From JBAJNL01 sp036881885 (GTDB taxonomy: Bacteria > Pseudomonadota > Alphaproteobacteria > Holosporales > Hepatobacteraceae): a DNA stretch of 32,778 nt. Position numbers and translations under genes: made by a program. Every line of letters starts with the position of its first letter. Position 1 is the stretch's first letter. This document shows positions 1 through 6,948 of this stretch, piece after piece. Location of the stretch: NCBI GenBank assembly GCA_036881885.1, contig JBAJNL010000012.1, positions 1 to 32,778 on the forward strand, read 5' to 3'. The notes beneath the pieces were generated by a model that searched no databases, was not told where the DNA came from, and saw only the letters and a program-made list of their open reading frames with translations.

Positions 1-29
1 CGTGATAACGCCTGTGGCGATCCACTAGC
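1..29 (+). repeat. Partial type-B palindromic repeat
   Basis: The first 29 bases keep the right half of the type-B repeat (core GGCGATCCAC) and a degenerate left half in which CGCGATGACG-like sequence has become CGTGATAACG. It lies downstream of the minus-strand helicase gene, the same 3'-flank position as several other copies. It is cut by the window edge. Confidence 0.6.
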
Positions 30-102
30 CGAGGACTAAAGCGGCTAAAGTACACATGTCACCTTAAAGGCTCCTTGCAATGAAAATCTTAGTGAAAACC
101 CT

Positions 103-2331
103 TTATGCCTTAGACAAAAAGCGGGTCATAATGCGGTGCGTTCCGGCTTCAAAGGCAATGGTGGCAATGGTGCCTTGAACGGCTTGCACAACGCCTTTAC
201 CAAAGGTTACATGCATCACGTGATCGCCGGGGCGAAAAGCGGCAGCGCCGTCACTTTTTTGTGGCACAGAAAAGGCCGTGTGCTTTTGAGGTGCGCGAGA
301 CAAGGCCTGAAAGCGGCGCGTGCCAAAATCTCGGTTGGTCACGTCATGCGGCAGCTCGTCTAAAAAGCGCGAGGGAAACGACGGTTGCCAGCCACCAAAA
401 AAGCGCCTTGAGGCCGCCGTTGTAATAATCACCTTTTTGCGTGCACGGGTAAGCCCCACATAGGCAAGACGACGCTCTTCCTCAAGCCCTCGATTTCCGT
501 GCTCTTCAAGGGCTTTGGGGTGGGGAAAAACGCCTTCTTCCCAGCCGGCCAAAAAGACCACATCAAACTCAAGCCCTTTGGCCATATGCAAGGTCATCAC
601 ATTGACCCCCTGTTGATCGGCCGACGATGCAAGGTCGGTCACAAGGCTGGCGTGCTCTAAAAAGTCGTCTAACGTGTCAAAGTCTTGCATCACCTTAAAA
701 AGCTCTTTAAGGTTTTCAAGCCTTGCAGCGGCCTCTTCACCTTTGTGATCGCGCCACATGGTCATATAGCCGGCTTTTTCTAAAAGGCCCGACAGCGCCT
801 CGGCCGGTGCCAGCTCTAAAAAGGCTGTGCGCCAGGCATAGATATCTTGGGCATAGGCAAAAAGCTTTGTTTGTGCCCCTTTGTTCAGATCAAGCGGTTC
901 CACCTTTAAAGGCTGCAGGGCTTGCTCAAGCGCTTCAAACAGCGAGATGTTATGGCCGCGGGCGAAGGTATAAAGCTTTTGCAACGTTGTGGGGCCGATA
1001 CCCCGTTTGGGGGTTTGCATCACGCGCTCAAAGGCCAGATTGTCTTTGGGGTTCACCAAAAGACGCAAGTACGCTAAGGCATCTTTGATTTCAAGGCGCT
1101 CATAAAAACGTGTTGAGCCCACCAAACGGTAGGGAATGGCCATTGAAAGCAAGCACTCTTCAATCTCGCGGGTTTGAAAGCTGGCACGCACCAAAATGGC
1201 GATGTGGTCGGCCGCAACAGATTGGTTGATGAGGTGGTTGATTTCATGGCCAATAAAGCGTGCCTCGGCTTTATCATCAGACAACCCCTTAATTGACAAG
1301 GCATCGCCTTGCTTTCCATCAGCCGCATAAAGTGTTTTGCCAAGACGTCCTTGATTGTTTGAAATTAAATGGCTTGAGGCCTTTAAAATGGCCGAGGTGG
1401 AGCGATAGTTTTCCTCGAGCTTAATCAAAACGGTGCCCTCAAAATCTTTTTCAAATTTTAAAATATGATCAACCTCGGCGCCGCGCCAGCCATAAATCGA
1501 TTGATCATCATCGCCCACGCAGCAGATATTTTTGTGTCCATCGGCCAAAAGGCGCAGCCACAGGTATTGCGCAACGTTGATGTCTTGATATTCGTCCACC
1601 AAAATATAGCGAAAATGGTTTTGATAAAAAGACAAAACTTCTGGGTTGTCGCGAAATAACTTAAGGCACAGCAAAATCAAATCGCCAAAGTCACACGCGC
1701 CCATTTCTAAAAGCGCCGCTTGATAGCTTGTATAAAGCTCTTTAAAAATGGCGTGATGCGTGGTGGCCAGACCAAGGCGCGACAGCTCGGATTCTGAGAT
1801 TTGGTGCGGCAAAAGCGCGCGATCTTTCATGCGACCAATGGCCCACAAGAAAAGGCGTGGCGGATGCTTTTTGTCGTCCAGTTGCTTTGCCTTCATCAGC
1901 TGCTTTAAAAGGCGCAGCTGATCATCAGTATCTAAAATCAAAAACCGCTGTGGCAAACCCAGCAAATCATGGTGGCGGCGAATAATTTTGACACCAATGT
2001 GGTGAAAGGTGCCAAGCCAGGTGGGTGCAAGGGTTTCGTCTTCTAAAAGCTGAATCAAGCGGCTTTTCATTTCTTTGGCCGCCTTGTTGGTAAAGGTAAC
2101 CGCCAAAATATGATAAAGCGGGCAGCGCTGCAACGCTAAAAAAGCAATTTTGCAGGTTAAAACCGTTGTTTTGCCTGTGCCCGCGCCCGCCAAAATCAAC
2201 ACAGGGCCACATGTGGCCTCAACCGCCTTTTTTTGAGCGGGGTTGAGCCCCTGAAGTTTTTTGAGAAGTGTTTGAGGCAGACCAGCCGATGCTGTTTCTA
2301 AGGCGTTGGATGACACGTTTTCTTCTTTCAT
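103..2331 (-). CDS. uvrD: UvrD/PcrA-family superfamily 1 DNA helicase
   Basis: ATP-dependent 3'-5' DNA helicase of the UvrD/PcrA/Rep group, acting in nucleotide excision repair, mismatch repair and clearing of replication forks. All SF1A motifs are visible in order: the Q-motif glutamine near residue 33, Walker A AGAGTGKT (48-55), motif Ia TFTNKAAKEM, the Walker B box LVDEYQD, GDDDQSIYGWRGA (motif III), ENYRS (IV), TLHMAKGLEF (V) and YVGLTRARK (VI). The C-terminus has the small Tudor-like domain found in PcrA/UvrD (FRPGDHVMHVTFGKGVV onward). At 742 residues it has the usual family length and looks intact. Its ATG overlaps the stop of the upstream transporter gene by 4 bp (ATGA), so the two are probably translationally coupled. 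Which of the names UvrD, PcrA or Rep fits best cannot be fixed from sequence alone. Confidence 0.95.
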   Translation of the reverse strand: MKEENVSSNALETASAGLPQTLLKKLQGLNPAQKKAVEATCGPVLILAGAGTGKTTVLTCKIAFLALQRCPLYHILAVTFTNKAAKEMKSRLIQLLEDETLAPTWLGTFHHIGVKIIRRHHDLLGLPQRFLILDTDDQLRLLKQLMKAKQLDDKKHPPRLFLWAIGRMKDRALLPHQISESELSRLGLATTHHAIFKELYTSYQAALLEMGACDFGDLILLCLKLFRDNPEVLSFYQNHFRYILVDEYQDINVAQYLWLRLLADGHKNICCVGDDDQSIYGWRGAEVDHILKFEKDFEGTVLIKLEENYRSTSAILKASSHLISNNQGRLGKTLYAADGKQGDALSIKGLSDDKAEARFIGHEINHLINQSVAADHIAILVRASFQTREIEECLLSMAIPYRLVGSTRFYERLEIKDALAYLRLLVNPKDNLAFERVMQTPKRGIGPTTLQKLYTFARGHNISLFEALEQALQPLKVEPLDLNKGAQTKLFAYAQDIYAWRTAFLELAPAEALSGLLEKAGYMTMWRDHKGEEAAARLENLKELFKVMQDFDTLDDFLEHASLVTDLASSADQQGVNVMTLHMAKGLEFDVVFLAGWEEGVFPHPKALEEHGNRGLEEERRLAYVGLTRARKKVIITTAASRRFFGGWQPSFPSRFLDELPHDVTNRDFGTRRFQALSRAPQKHTAFSVPQKSDGAAAFRPGDHVMHVTFGKGVVQAVQGTIATIAFEAGTHRIMTRFLSKA

Positions 2332-3533
2332 AAGGGTTCTGCAGAGGTTGGTGCATCAAAAAGTGTTTTGTCTTTAGCGCATGCAAGGGGCTTTAGCCAA
2401 AGTGCTAAGCTGGCGTTGCCCAAGCTGTTCCAAAGGGCAATGAGTGGGTCTTGCAAAATGTAGAGCGTGAAAAAAAGGCCTAAAAGCTCGGCAGAAAAGC
2501 CAAGGCATTGCATTAAAAAAGGCGCAATCACAAAGGCGCCACCGCCAGGTACGCAAGCGCCAAAAAAGCGGCTAAGGCAATAGCCTGCCACAAAGAGCAA
2601 AAGCATGTCTGTGGTCGGTAGTGTGCCGTGCGCCATATAAAATAAACTAAGAGCCGTTAAGGGAATGGTGATGCTGTTGCCGATGGTATGAATGTTGGTG
2701 GCTAAGGGGGCGATAAAGCGTGCATAAGGTGCGCTTTTTAAAAGACGCTCGATGCCCTGTATTAAAAGTGGCATCGCCAGCAGCGTTGAGAAGGTGCTCA
2801 GAGCGGTGACGGCCATGGGAAGAAAAGCGTGAAGCGTGACAACAAAGGGTTGCTTCAGGCGTTTTGAACCCGCATAAAGCGCACTGCCGGTAAGTAAGAG
2901 AAGGGTAACATGGGTGACTAAAAACACCGCGCCATACGTGCGACATAAGGGCAGCAAAGCACCTTGCGCTTGAATTTGCAAAGCGGTGCCAAAGACATAA
3001 AGTGGCAGCAGTCTGATGAAAACGTTTTTCAGCACAAAGGTTGCGGCATCACGCAGCCAAAAAGCGCTTTTTACAAGAGGGGCACTTTGCGTCACGATGC
3101 CAAGAATGCCCACCAGAAACGCGCCGAAAATGGCCAAGCGTTGGTCAATCAGGCAACGCAAAGGCAAGTGCCAAAAGGGTTGAATCATCGATGATGTGTC
3201 GTTTGATGTGCCAGCCAAAAAAGTTGTGGGTGCATAAAAAGCAAAGCAGATAAAGGCAAGGCCACAGCTGAAGCATGCAATGAAAAAGTTTGAGAGCGTT
3301 GCCGTGCCAAAAATCAATGCCAAAAGGCGAAAGCTTTGATGTTTCAGTGCAAGCATAGACGAGGTCAGATAAGCTGCAATAATAAAGGGCATACAAAGCA
3401 CCAGCAAATCTTTAAAAAGCCCGCTTGCGGTGATAAAAAAGCGCAGTGTGTTAAGGGTCATGATGTCAGCTAACAGCAAACCTAAAACAATAAAAAACGC
3501 CAGCTGCAGGGGCAGGCTTTTAAGCCAGGTCAT
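2328..3533 (-). CDS. Divergent dicarboxylate/amino-acid:cation symporter family (SDF/DAACS) protein
   Basis: Polytopic inner-membrane protein of 401 residues with about eight hydrophobic segments and two segments resembling the re-entrant hairpins of the GltP/DctA family (SDF fold). HP1 resembles the STFSTLLAMPL stretch. It is followed by TNIHTIGNS, where the family has an NMDGT-type box, and by LQDPLIALWNSLGNA, where the family has its D-x(2)-RT-x(2)-N-x(3)-D box. Here the substrate-contacting Arg is replaced by Ile and the last Asp by Asn, while the first Asp and the middle Asn are kept. Family membership is inferred from overall hydropathy and these landmarks. The changed binding residues mean the substrate cannot be predicted and the cation coupling may be altered. 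Its stop overlaps the helicase start by 4 bp. No rho-independent terminator lies between the two. Confidence 0.7.
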   Translation of the reverse strand: MTWLKSLPLQLAFFIVLGLLLADIMTLNTLRFFITASGLFKDLLVLCMPFIIAAYLTSSMLALKHQSFRLLALIFGTATLSNFFIACFSCGLAFICFAFYAPTTFLAGTSNDTSSMIQPFWHLPLRCLIDQRLAIFGAFLVGILGIVTQSAPLVKSAFWLRDAATFVLKNVFIRLLPLYVFGTALQIQAQGALLPLCRTYGAVFLVTHVTLLLLTGSALYAGSKRLKQPFVVTLHAFLPMAVTALSTFSTLLAMPLLIQGIERLLKSAPYARFIAPLATNIHTIGNSITIPLTALSLFYMAHGTLPTTDMLLLFVAGYCLSRFFGACVPGGGAFVIAPFLMQCLGFSAELLGLFFTLYILQDPLIALWNSLGNASLALWLKPLACAKDKTLFDAPTSAEPL

Positions 3534-3641
3534 GGTGAGGGTCTGATTCCAAACACTTTATCGCTTAGCATAACTGAAAGACAACCTGGCTGAAAGGGGC
3601 TTTTTCAGCGTGTTCTGGACGCGTTTTTTCACAAGCGCAAA

Positions 3642-3676
3642 ATAAAAAAAAGAGGCCAGGTTGTCCTGACCTCTTT
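3642..3676 (-). terminator. Rho-independent terminator after the small outer-membrane protein gene
   Basis: Read on the minus strand, a 12-bp stem (AAAGAGGTCAGG / CCTGGCCTCTTT, one G-T wobble) with a 4-nt loop is followed directly by a T-rich run. It sits about 40 bp past the stop of the gene starting at 4254. A second perfect palindrome, AAAGCGTACGCTTT, lies at 3687-3700 between that stop and this hairpin. Confidence 0.85.
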
Positions 3677-3714
3677 GCATTTCCTCAAAGCGTACGCTTT
3701 AAAGCAAGACTTGA

Positions 3715-4254
3715 TTAAAGGTGAAACGCTAGTTTCAAACGCACCGTGCTAAAATGGAACTTCGCGCCATCTTTTTCTGAATCAACAGTCTGCATCGCCT
3801 CAAGGCCCAAAACCATTTGAGGCGCCAACTTTGTGTCAATACCAAGTCCGTAGGCAAAGCCGGAAACGTTTGTACTATTGACTTTATTCATCGCATAACC
3901 AAGGCGAATATAGGGCAATGCAACCTTGTTGATGTCCATGCCAAGGCGCAAAGCAATATCTGCACTGCTTTTGTACTTGATGTCGTCCACCTTTGCAAAA
4001 GGTAGCGTGTAGTTGCCATCAATACCTACATAGAATCCCGAAAGAACCATGCCATAGCCAAGGTAAAAACCAGCAGAACCACCGTTATTAGAAAAATATT
4101 GATTGCTTATCTGGGGACTTTTCATATGCATGCCCGACATGCCCAACAAAGCACCAACTTGAAAACCTGTAAATTGTGTTGGGTCAGCTTTCGCTACCGA
4201 GGCTGTGCTAGCGAGCAATACCCCTGCTAGTCCAAGCAGCTTGATCTTATTCAT
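3715..4254 (-). CDS. Small outer-membrane beta-barrel protein (opacity/OmpA-like fold)
   Basis: Predicted exported protein of 179 residues. The chosen ATG at 4254 has an AAGGAG ribosome site 9 nt upstream; the reading frame is open 9 codons further, but that earlier ATG lacks such a site. The N-terminus is a clear Sec signal peptide (basic MNKIK, hydrophobic core, cleavage after A-K-A before DPTQF). The mature part alternates Gly/aromatic-rich strands (GFYLGYGMVLSGFYVGIDG, ALPYIRLGYAM, GFAYGLGID) typical of eight-stranded barrels, and ends in an amphipathic last strand, RLKLAFHL. This matches the general porin/opacity class; no specific subfamily is recognised. A strong terminator follows, so it appears to be transcribed alone, divergently from ruvX. 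Confidence 0.7.
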   Translation of the reverse strand: MNKIKLLGLAGVLLASTASVAKADPTQFTGFQVGALLGMSGMHMKSPQISNQYFSNNGGSAGFYLGYGMVLSGFYVGIDGNYTLPFAKVDDIKYKSSADIALRLGMDINKVALPYIRLGYAMNKVNSTNVSGFAYGLGIDTKLAPQMVLGLEAMQTVDSEKDGAKFHFSTVRLKLAFHL

Positions 4255-4439
4255 AGAATGAAACTCCTTTTTTCTCGCCATGGTAGAGAAAAAAAGTAAA
4301 AAAAGAACGATCAGTAGATAAAAGTTTTTTTTTGCCTCTATTTGTTGTGTTTTTTTTGTGTGAAATCTGCGAATAACATATAAAAATCTTGAATGGTTTG
4401 TGTGATGCGCTTTGACATCTTTTTTGCTAAACTGAGAGC

Positions 4440-4916
4440 ATGCTTTTTCACGATAAAACCGCTTACCGTGCTGCTATGCCCTTAAAAGGCCCTTTGCTAG
4501 GGCTGGATGTAGGGACAAAAACTTTGGGCCTTGCTGAATGCGATGCCTTGTGGCGTGTGGCATCACCGCTTAAAACGCTGCATCGCACCAAATGGAAAAC
4601 TGACATCCAGGTACTTGAGCAAATTGTGCAAACGCACTTCATTAAAGGATTTGTGGTGGGGTGGCCTTTGTTAATGAACGGTGACGAGGGGCCACGTTGT
4701 CACAGCACACTTCAAGTGGCGCGCAACCTTTTAGAGCGCATTCCTAAACCCTGTTTGTTGTGGGATGAACGGCTGTCGACACAAGCGTGTGAAAATGTGC
4801 TAGAAAAAAAGGCGGATTTGACGCGACAAAAGCGGGCCAAGGTGATTGACGCTGTGGCAGCTGCCTGGATTTTGGGCAGTGCCATTGACGCCATGCGTTA
4901 CCTTGAAGGTGACTAA
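4440..4916 (+). CDS. ruvX: Holliday-junction resolvase-like protein RuvX/YqgF
   Basis: RNase H-fold protein of the YqgF family, linked to 16S rRNA 5'-end maturation and proposed as a Holliday-junction nuclease. Visible family boxes are GLDVGTKTLGLA (residues 21-32, with catalytic Asp23), the VVGWPLLMNGDEG loop, WDERLST and the final DAVAAAWIL with the second acidic residue. At 158 residues it is slightly longer than usual. The first 12 residues look dispensable, and Met13 is a possible alternative start. The next gene, lolD, begins 9 bases after this stop, so the two probably form an operon. Confidence 0.9.
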   Translation: MLFHDKTAYRAAMPLKGPLLGLDVGTKTLGLAECDALWRVASPLKTLHRTKWKTDIQVLEQIVQTHFIKGFVVGWPLLMNGDEGPRCHSTLQVARNLLERIPKPCLLWDERLSTQACENVLEKKADLTRQKRAKVIDAVAAAWILGSAIDAMRYLEGD

Positions 4917-4924
4917 GGCATTTT

Positions 4925-5725
4925 TTGCGTTTCAAACTGTTTCGGCGTAACGTATCAAAAGAAGGTTTAAGGTCGGGGCAGGGCGTGCCACAACAAAAAA
5001 AAGCAACACAACCGTCAAAACACACAGTGTGCCAGGTGAAAGATGTGGGCTATGCCTATGGCAGCGCTAAGCTGTTGTGGGTTTTAGAGGGCGTGACGTT
5101 TCAGCTGCACGCACAAGAACACGTGGCCCTGATGGGGGCCAGTGGCTCGGGCAAATCAACCCTTTTACACCTTGTGGGCCTGTTAGATGTGCCGCGCAAC
5201 GGCGATATTTTGCTGCCCCTTCAAGGCAACAAGACACTTTTTGCCACAAAAGCGCTGAAAGACAGGCAAAGAACGCGGCTGCGTTGCAACCTTTTAGGTT
5301 TGATTTACCAGTTCCATCACCTGCTGCACGAGCTTACGGCCGAAGAAAACGTGATGTTTCCACTGTTGCTTGCGGGCATGAGGCGCCCTGAGGCCGCCAT
5401 GCGTGCGGTTGCGCTTTTAAAACGGGTTGATCTTGCAAAACGCCTGCACCACAAACCTGCACAGCTTTCGGGCGGCGAACAGCAACGCGTTGCCATTGCC
5501 CGTGCGCTGATTCGCGCCCCCCAAATACTGCTGGCTGACGAGCCCACCGGTAGCCTTGACGAAAAAACAGGCCTTAAGGTGATGCAATTGGTGAAAGAGA
5601 TGACGCGCGAGACCGGCACAACGTTGCTGATGGCAACTCACAATGCGGCGCTGGCCTCTTTGTGTGACCGTACCTTAACGCTTAAAGGCGGCCGCATTCT
5701 TTTAGATGATAAAACGTCGCTCTAA
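4925..5725 (+). CDS. lolD: LolD-type ABC transporter ATPase (lipoprotein release)
   Basis: Cytoplasmic ATPase that powers extraction of lipoproteins from the inner membrane for delivery to LolA. Complete nucleotide-binding domain: Walker A GASGSGKST (71-79), Q-loop in YQFHHLLHELTAEENV (about 128-142, the hallmark stretch of LolD), signature LSGGEQQRV (181-189), Walker B ILLADE (201-206) and the H-loop His239. The start is a TTG with TAAGG six bases upstream, 9 nt after ruvX. It adds about 30 polar residues before the usual LolD start, and a GTG at 4985 is the main alternative. The LolC/E membrane partner is not in this window, so the ATPase is genetically separate from it here. Confidence 0.9.
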   Translation: MRFKLFRRNVSKEGLRSGQGVPQQKKATQPSKHTVCQVKDVGYAYGSAKLLWVLEGVTFQLHAQEHVALMGASGSGKSTLLHLVGLLDVPRNGDILLPLQGNKTLFATKALKDRQRTRLRCNLLGLIYQFHHLLHELTAEENVMFPLLLAGMRRPEAAMRAVALLKRVDLAKRLHHKPAQLSGGEQQRVAIARALIRAPQILLADEPTGSLDEKTGLKVMQLVKEMTRETGTTLLMATHNAALASLCDRTLTLKGGRILLDDKTSL

Positions 5726-5731
5726 CGCCGC

Positions 5732-6067
5732 TTACCCTTTTTCAAGTATAAGCTGAAGCAGCTTTCTGATATCCTCGGGACAGCCTTGACCTTTTGTGTG
5801 TGTCATCTGATGCAGTGCGTTGATGACAGCAATTTCTTTTGCCTGAAAACGCTTAAGATGCTGCGCAAGTCGGGCGTTTTTTTGTTTGAGAAAATCATGC
5901 TTACGTTTTAAAAGGTCCATTTCTTGTGGTTTTACACACTGTGTTTGTGCCGCATCGTGTGCTTGTGATTTTTGTTTAAGTAAGTCAGCTGGAAGCGCAG
6001 CGTTCAACGAGAGGCTCGTCATCAACCCCAAACTTACCAAAATAAGCGCTGTGATCGTATATCTCAC
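5732..6067 (-). CDS. Small exported coiled-coil protein, unknown function
   Basis: Predicted 111-residue protein that I do not recognise. It has an N-terminal signal peptide (MRYT then a hydrophobic core, likely cleavage after L-N-A near residue 23). The mature part is helical and rich in Lys/Gln/Leu, with heptad-like spacing around residues 45-90 (LLKRKHDFLKQKNARLAQHL), which suggests a short coiled coil. Two cysteines (in QTQCVK and GQGCPE) could form a disulphide in the periplasm. The start is GTG with GGGAG nine bases upstream. It converges on lolD with only 6 bases between the two stops. The clear signal peptide and ribosome site support a real gene; no function is assigned. Confidence 0.65.
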   Translation of the reverse strand: MRYTITALILVSLGLMTSLSLNAALPADLLKQKSQAHDAAQTQCVKPQEMDLLKRKHDFLKQKNARLAQHLKRFQAKEIAVINALHQMTHTKGQGCPEDIRKLLQLILEKG

Positions 6068-6127
6068 TTAATATGTCTCCCATGCTCTTTTTTTATTTAT
6101 TTTAGACATTTTTGATTTAAAAAAACC

Positions 6128-6532
6128 TTAAGATGCTGCAGGCATAGGGTCGGTGAAGGACACAAGAAAACCGTTGTTATCGCGCACATAGGCAAGCAGG
6201 CCTCCCCACGAGGCTGGTTGTGGTTTGCGCACAGCAATGGCTCCGGCGTTCACGGCTTTTTTAAAACTTTCTTCAACGGTGGGTGTGGCAAAACACAGCT
6301 CGCACCCAAAAGGCGTTTCGTGGGGCAGGGCAGTTTTGAACGAAAGGTCCAGTTCTTTGGCCACAAAGTCGGCTTGACAAAAAGCGATGGACATTTGGCC
6401 TTGCTGCACATCAACGGTTGCATAGTTGCCGCAGTCACTTTGAAAAGACATCTTGAAGCCAAAAGCACTTTCATAAAAGGCAAGGGTTTTGGCGACATCT
6501 TTGACGTATAAAATGGTTTGAACGTATTGCAT
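6128..6532 (-). CDS. VOC-superfamily (glyoxalase/bleomycin-resistance fold) protein
   Basis: A 134-residue protein made of two beta-alpha-beta-beta-beta modules of the vicinal oxygen chelate fold: residues 3-55 (ILYVKDVAKTLAFYESAFGF) and about 75-130 (the CELCFAT strand, VEESFKKAVNAGA helix, and the DNNGFLVSFTDP end). The usual metal ligands are not obvious: the first-strand position has Gln instead of His, and the C-terminal strand has Val/Ser where metal-dependent members carry Glu. It may therefore be a metal-free binding protein rather than a lyase. An AAGG ribosome site precedes the ATG. It is a single gene flanked by repeats on its 5' side. Substrate unknown. Confidence 0.8.
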   Translation of the reverse strand: MQYVQTILYVKDVAKTLAFYESAFGFKMSFQSDCGNYATVDVQQGQMSIAFCQADFVAKELDLSFKTALPHETPFGCELCFATPTVEESFKKAVNAGAIAVRKPQPASWGGLLAYVRDNNGFLVSFTDPMPAAS

Positions 6533-6685
6533 AGAGTGCCCTTAAGGTGCGTCACTTACACAGCAAGATGAACAGTTTTTTGTGTGAAAACAAGTTTTTT
6601 ATTGAAAAAAGTGACAAATTGGCGGCAATAAGGTCACAAGATTGACTCTCACCGGGCAACGACTTCGAGATGACGATCTTGCTTA

Positions 6686-6719
6686 TCATTGCGAGGAGCC
6701 CTTGAGGGCGACGCGGCAA
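6686..6719 (+). repeat. Type-A palindromic repeat
   Basis: Conserved left block TCATTGCGAGGAG, then a variable central inverted repeat GCCCT/AGGGC, then the conserved right block CGACGCGGCAA. Outer TTGC/GCAA arms pair. The 3' tail seen in other copies is replaced after GGCAA. Confidence 0.85.
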
Positions 6720-6732
6720 AGCCTCCCAGCCG

Positions 6733-6789
6733 TCATTGCGAGGAGAAATCTTGATTTCGACGCGGCAATCCATGTGTGCCTTAGCTGCC
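6733..6789 (+). repeat. Type-A palindromic repeat with full 3' tail
   Basis: Same left and right blocks as the copy 14 bases upstream, but the central arms are GAAATC/GATTTC instead of GCCCT/AGGGC. The tail CCATGTGTGCCTTAGC recurs in the copies at 11.3, 25.1 and 25.4 kb. Confidence 0.85.
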
Positions 6790-6948
6790 ATCGTTTTGTA
6801 ACAATCCATTTAATGTGTTGATTTTTCTTAAAAATTTGCTAAACTTGCGGATGGTGGAGAATGCCTTGCGCGCACGTAAAAACACAGAACAAAAAAAACA
6901 AGGGCGACTGTCAAAAGTAAATACCTTCGCGATGACAAGATGAACGGT

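Larger units (their letters stand above)
6533..6948. other. Gene-free intergenic region with palindromic repeats
   Basis: 416 bases between the VOC gene and the end of polA. It holds two type-A repeats (6686-6719 and 6733-6789) and a remnant of a type-B repeat in reverse (about 6922-6938, CCTTCGCGATGACAAG). The rest is A/T-rich without a recognisable promoter or terminator. The open frame on the minus strand from 6809 to 6552 runs through the repeats and has no family resemblance, so it is not called. Confidence 0.6.

Noticed and set aside
4401..4439. ruvX promoter from TTGACA near 4414
   Set aside because: The only -10-like TAAACT is 10 bases downstream, far too close, and no box lies at 16-19 bases.
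6552..6809. Minus-strand open frame of 85 codons
   Set aside because: It runs through two type-A repeats, has no family resemblance and no ribosome site. It is a product of repeat sequence.
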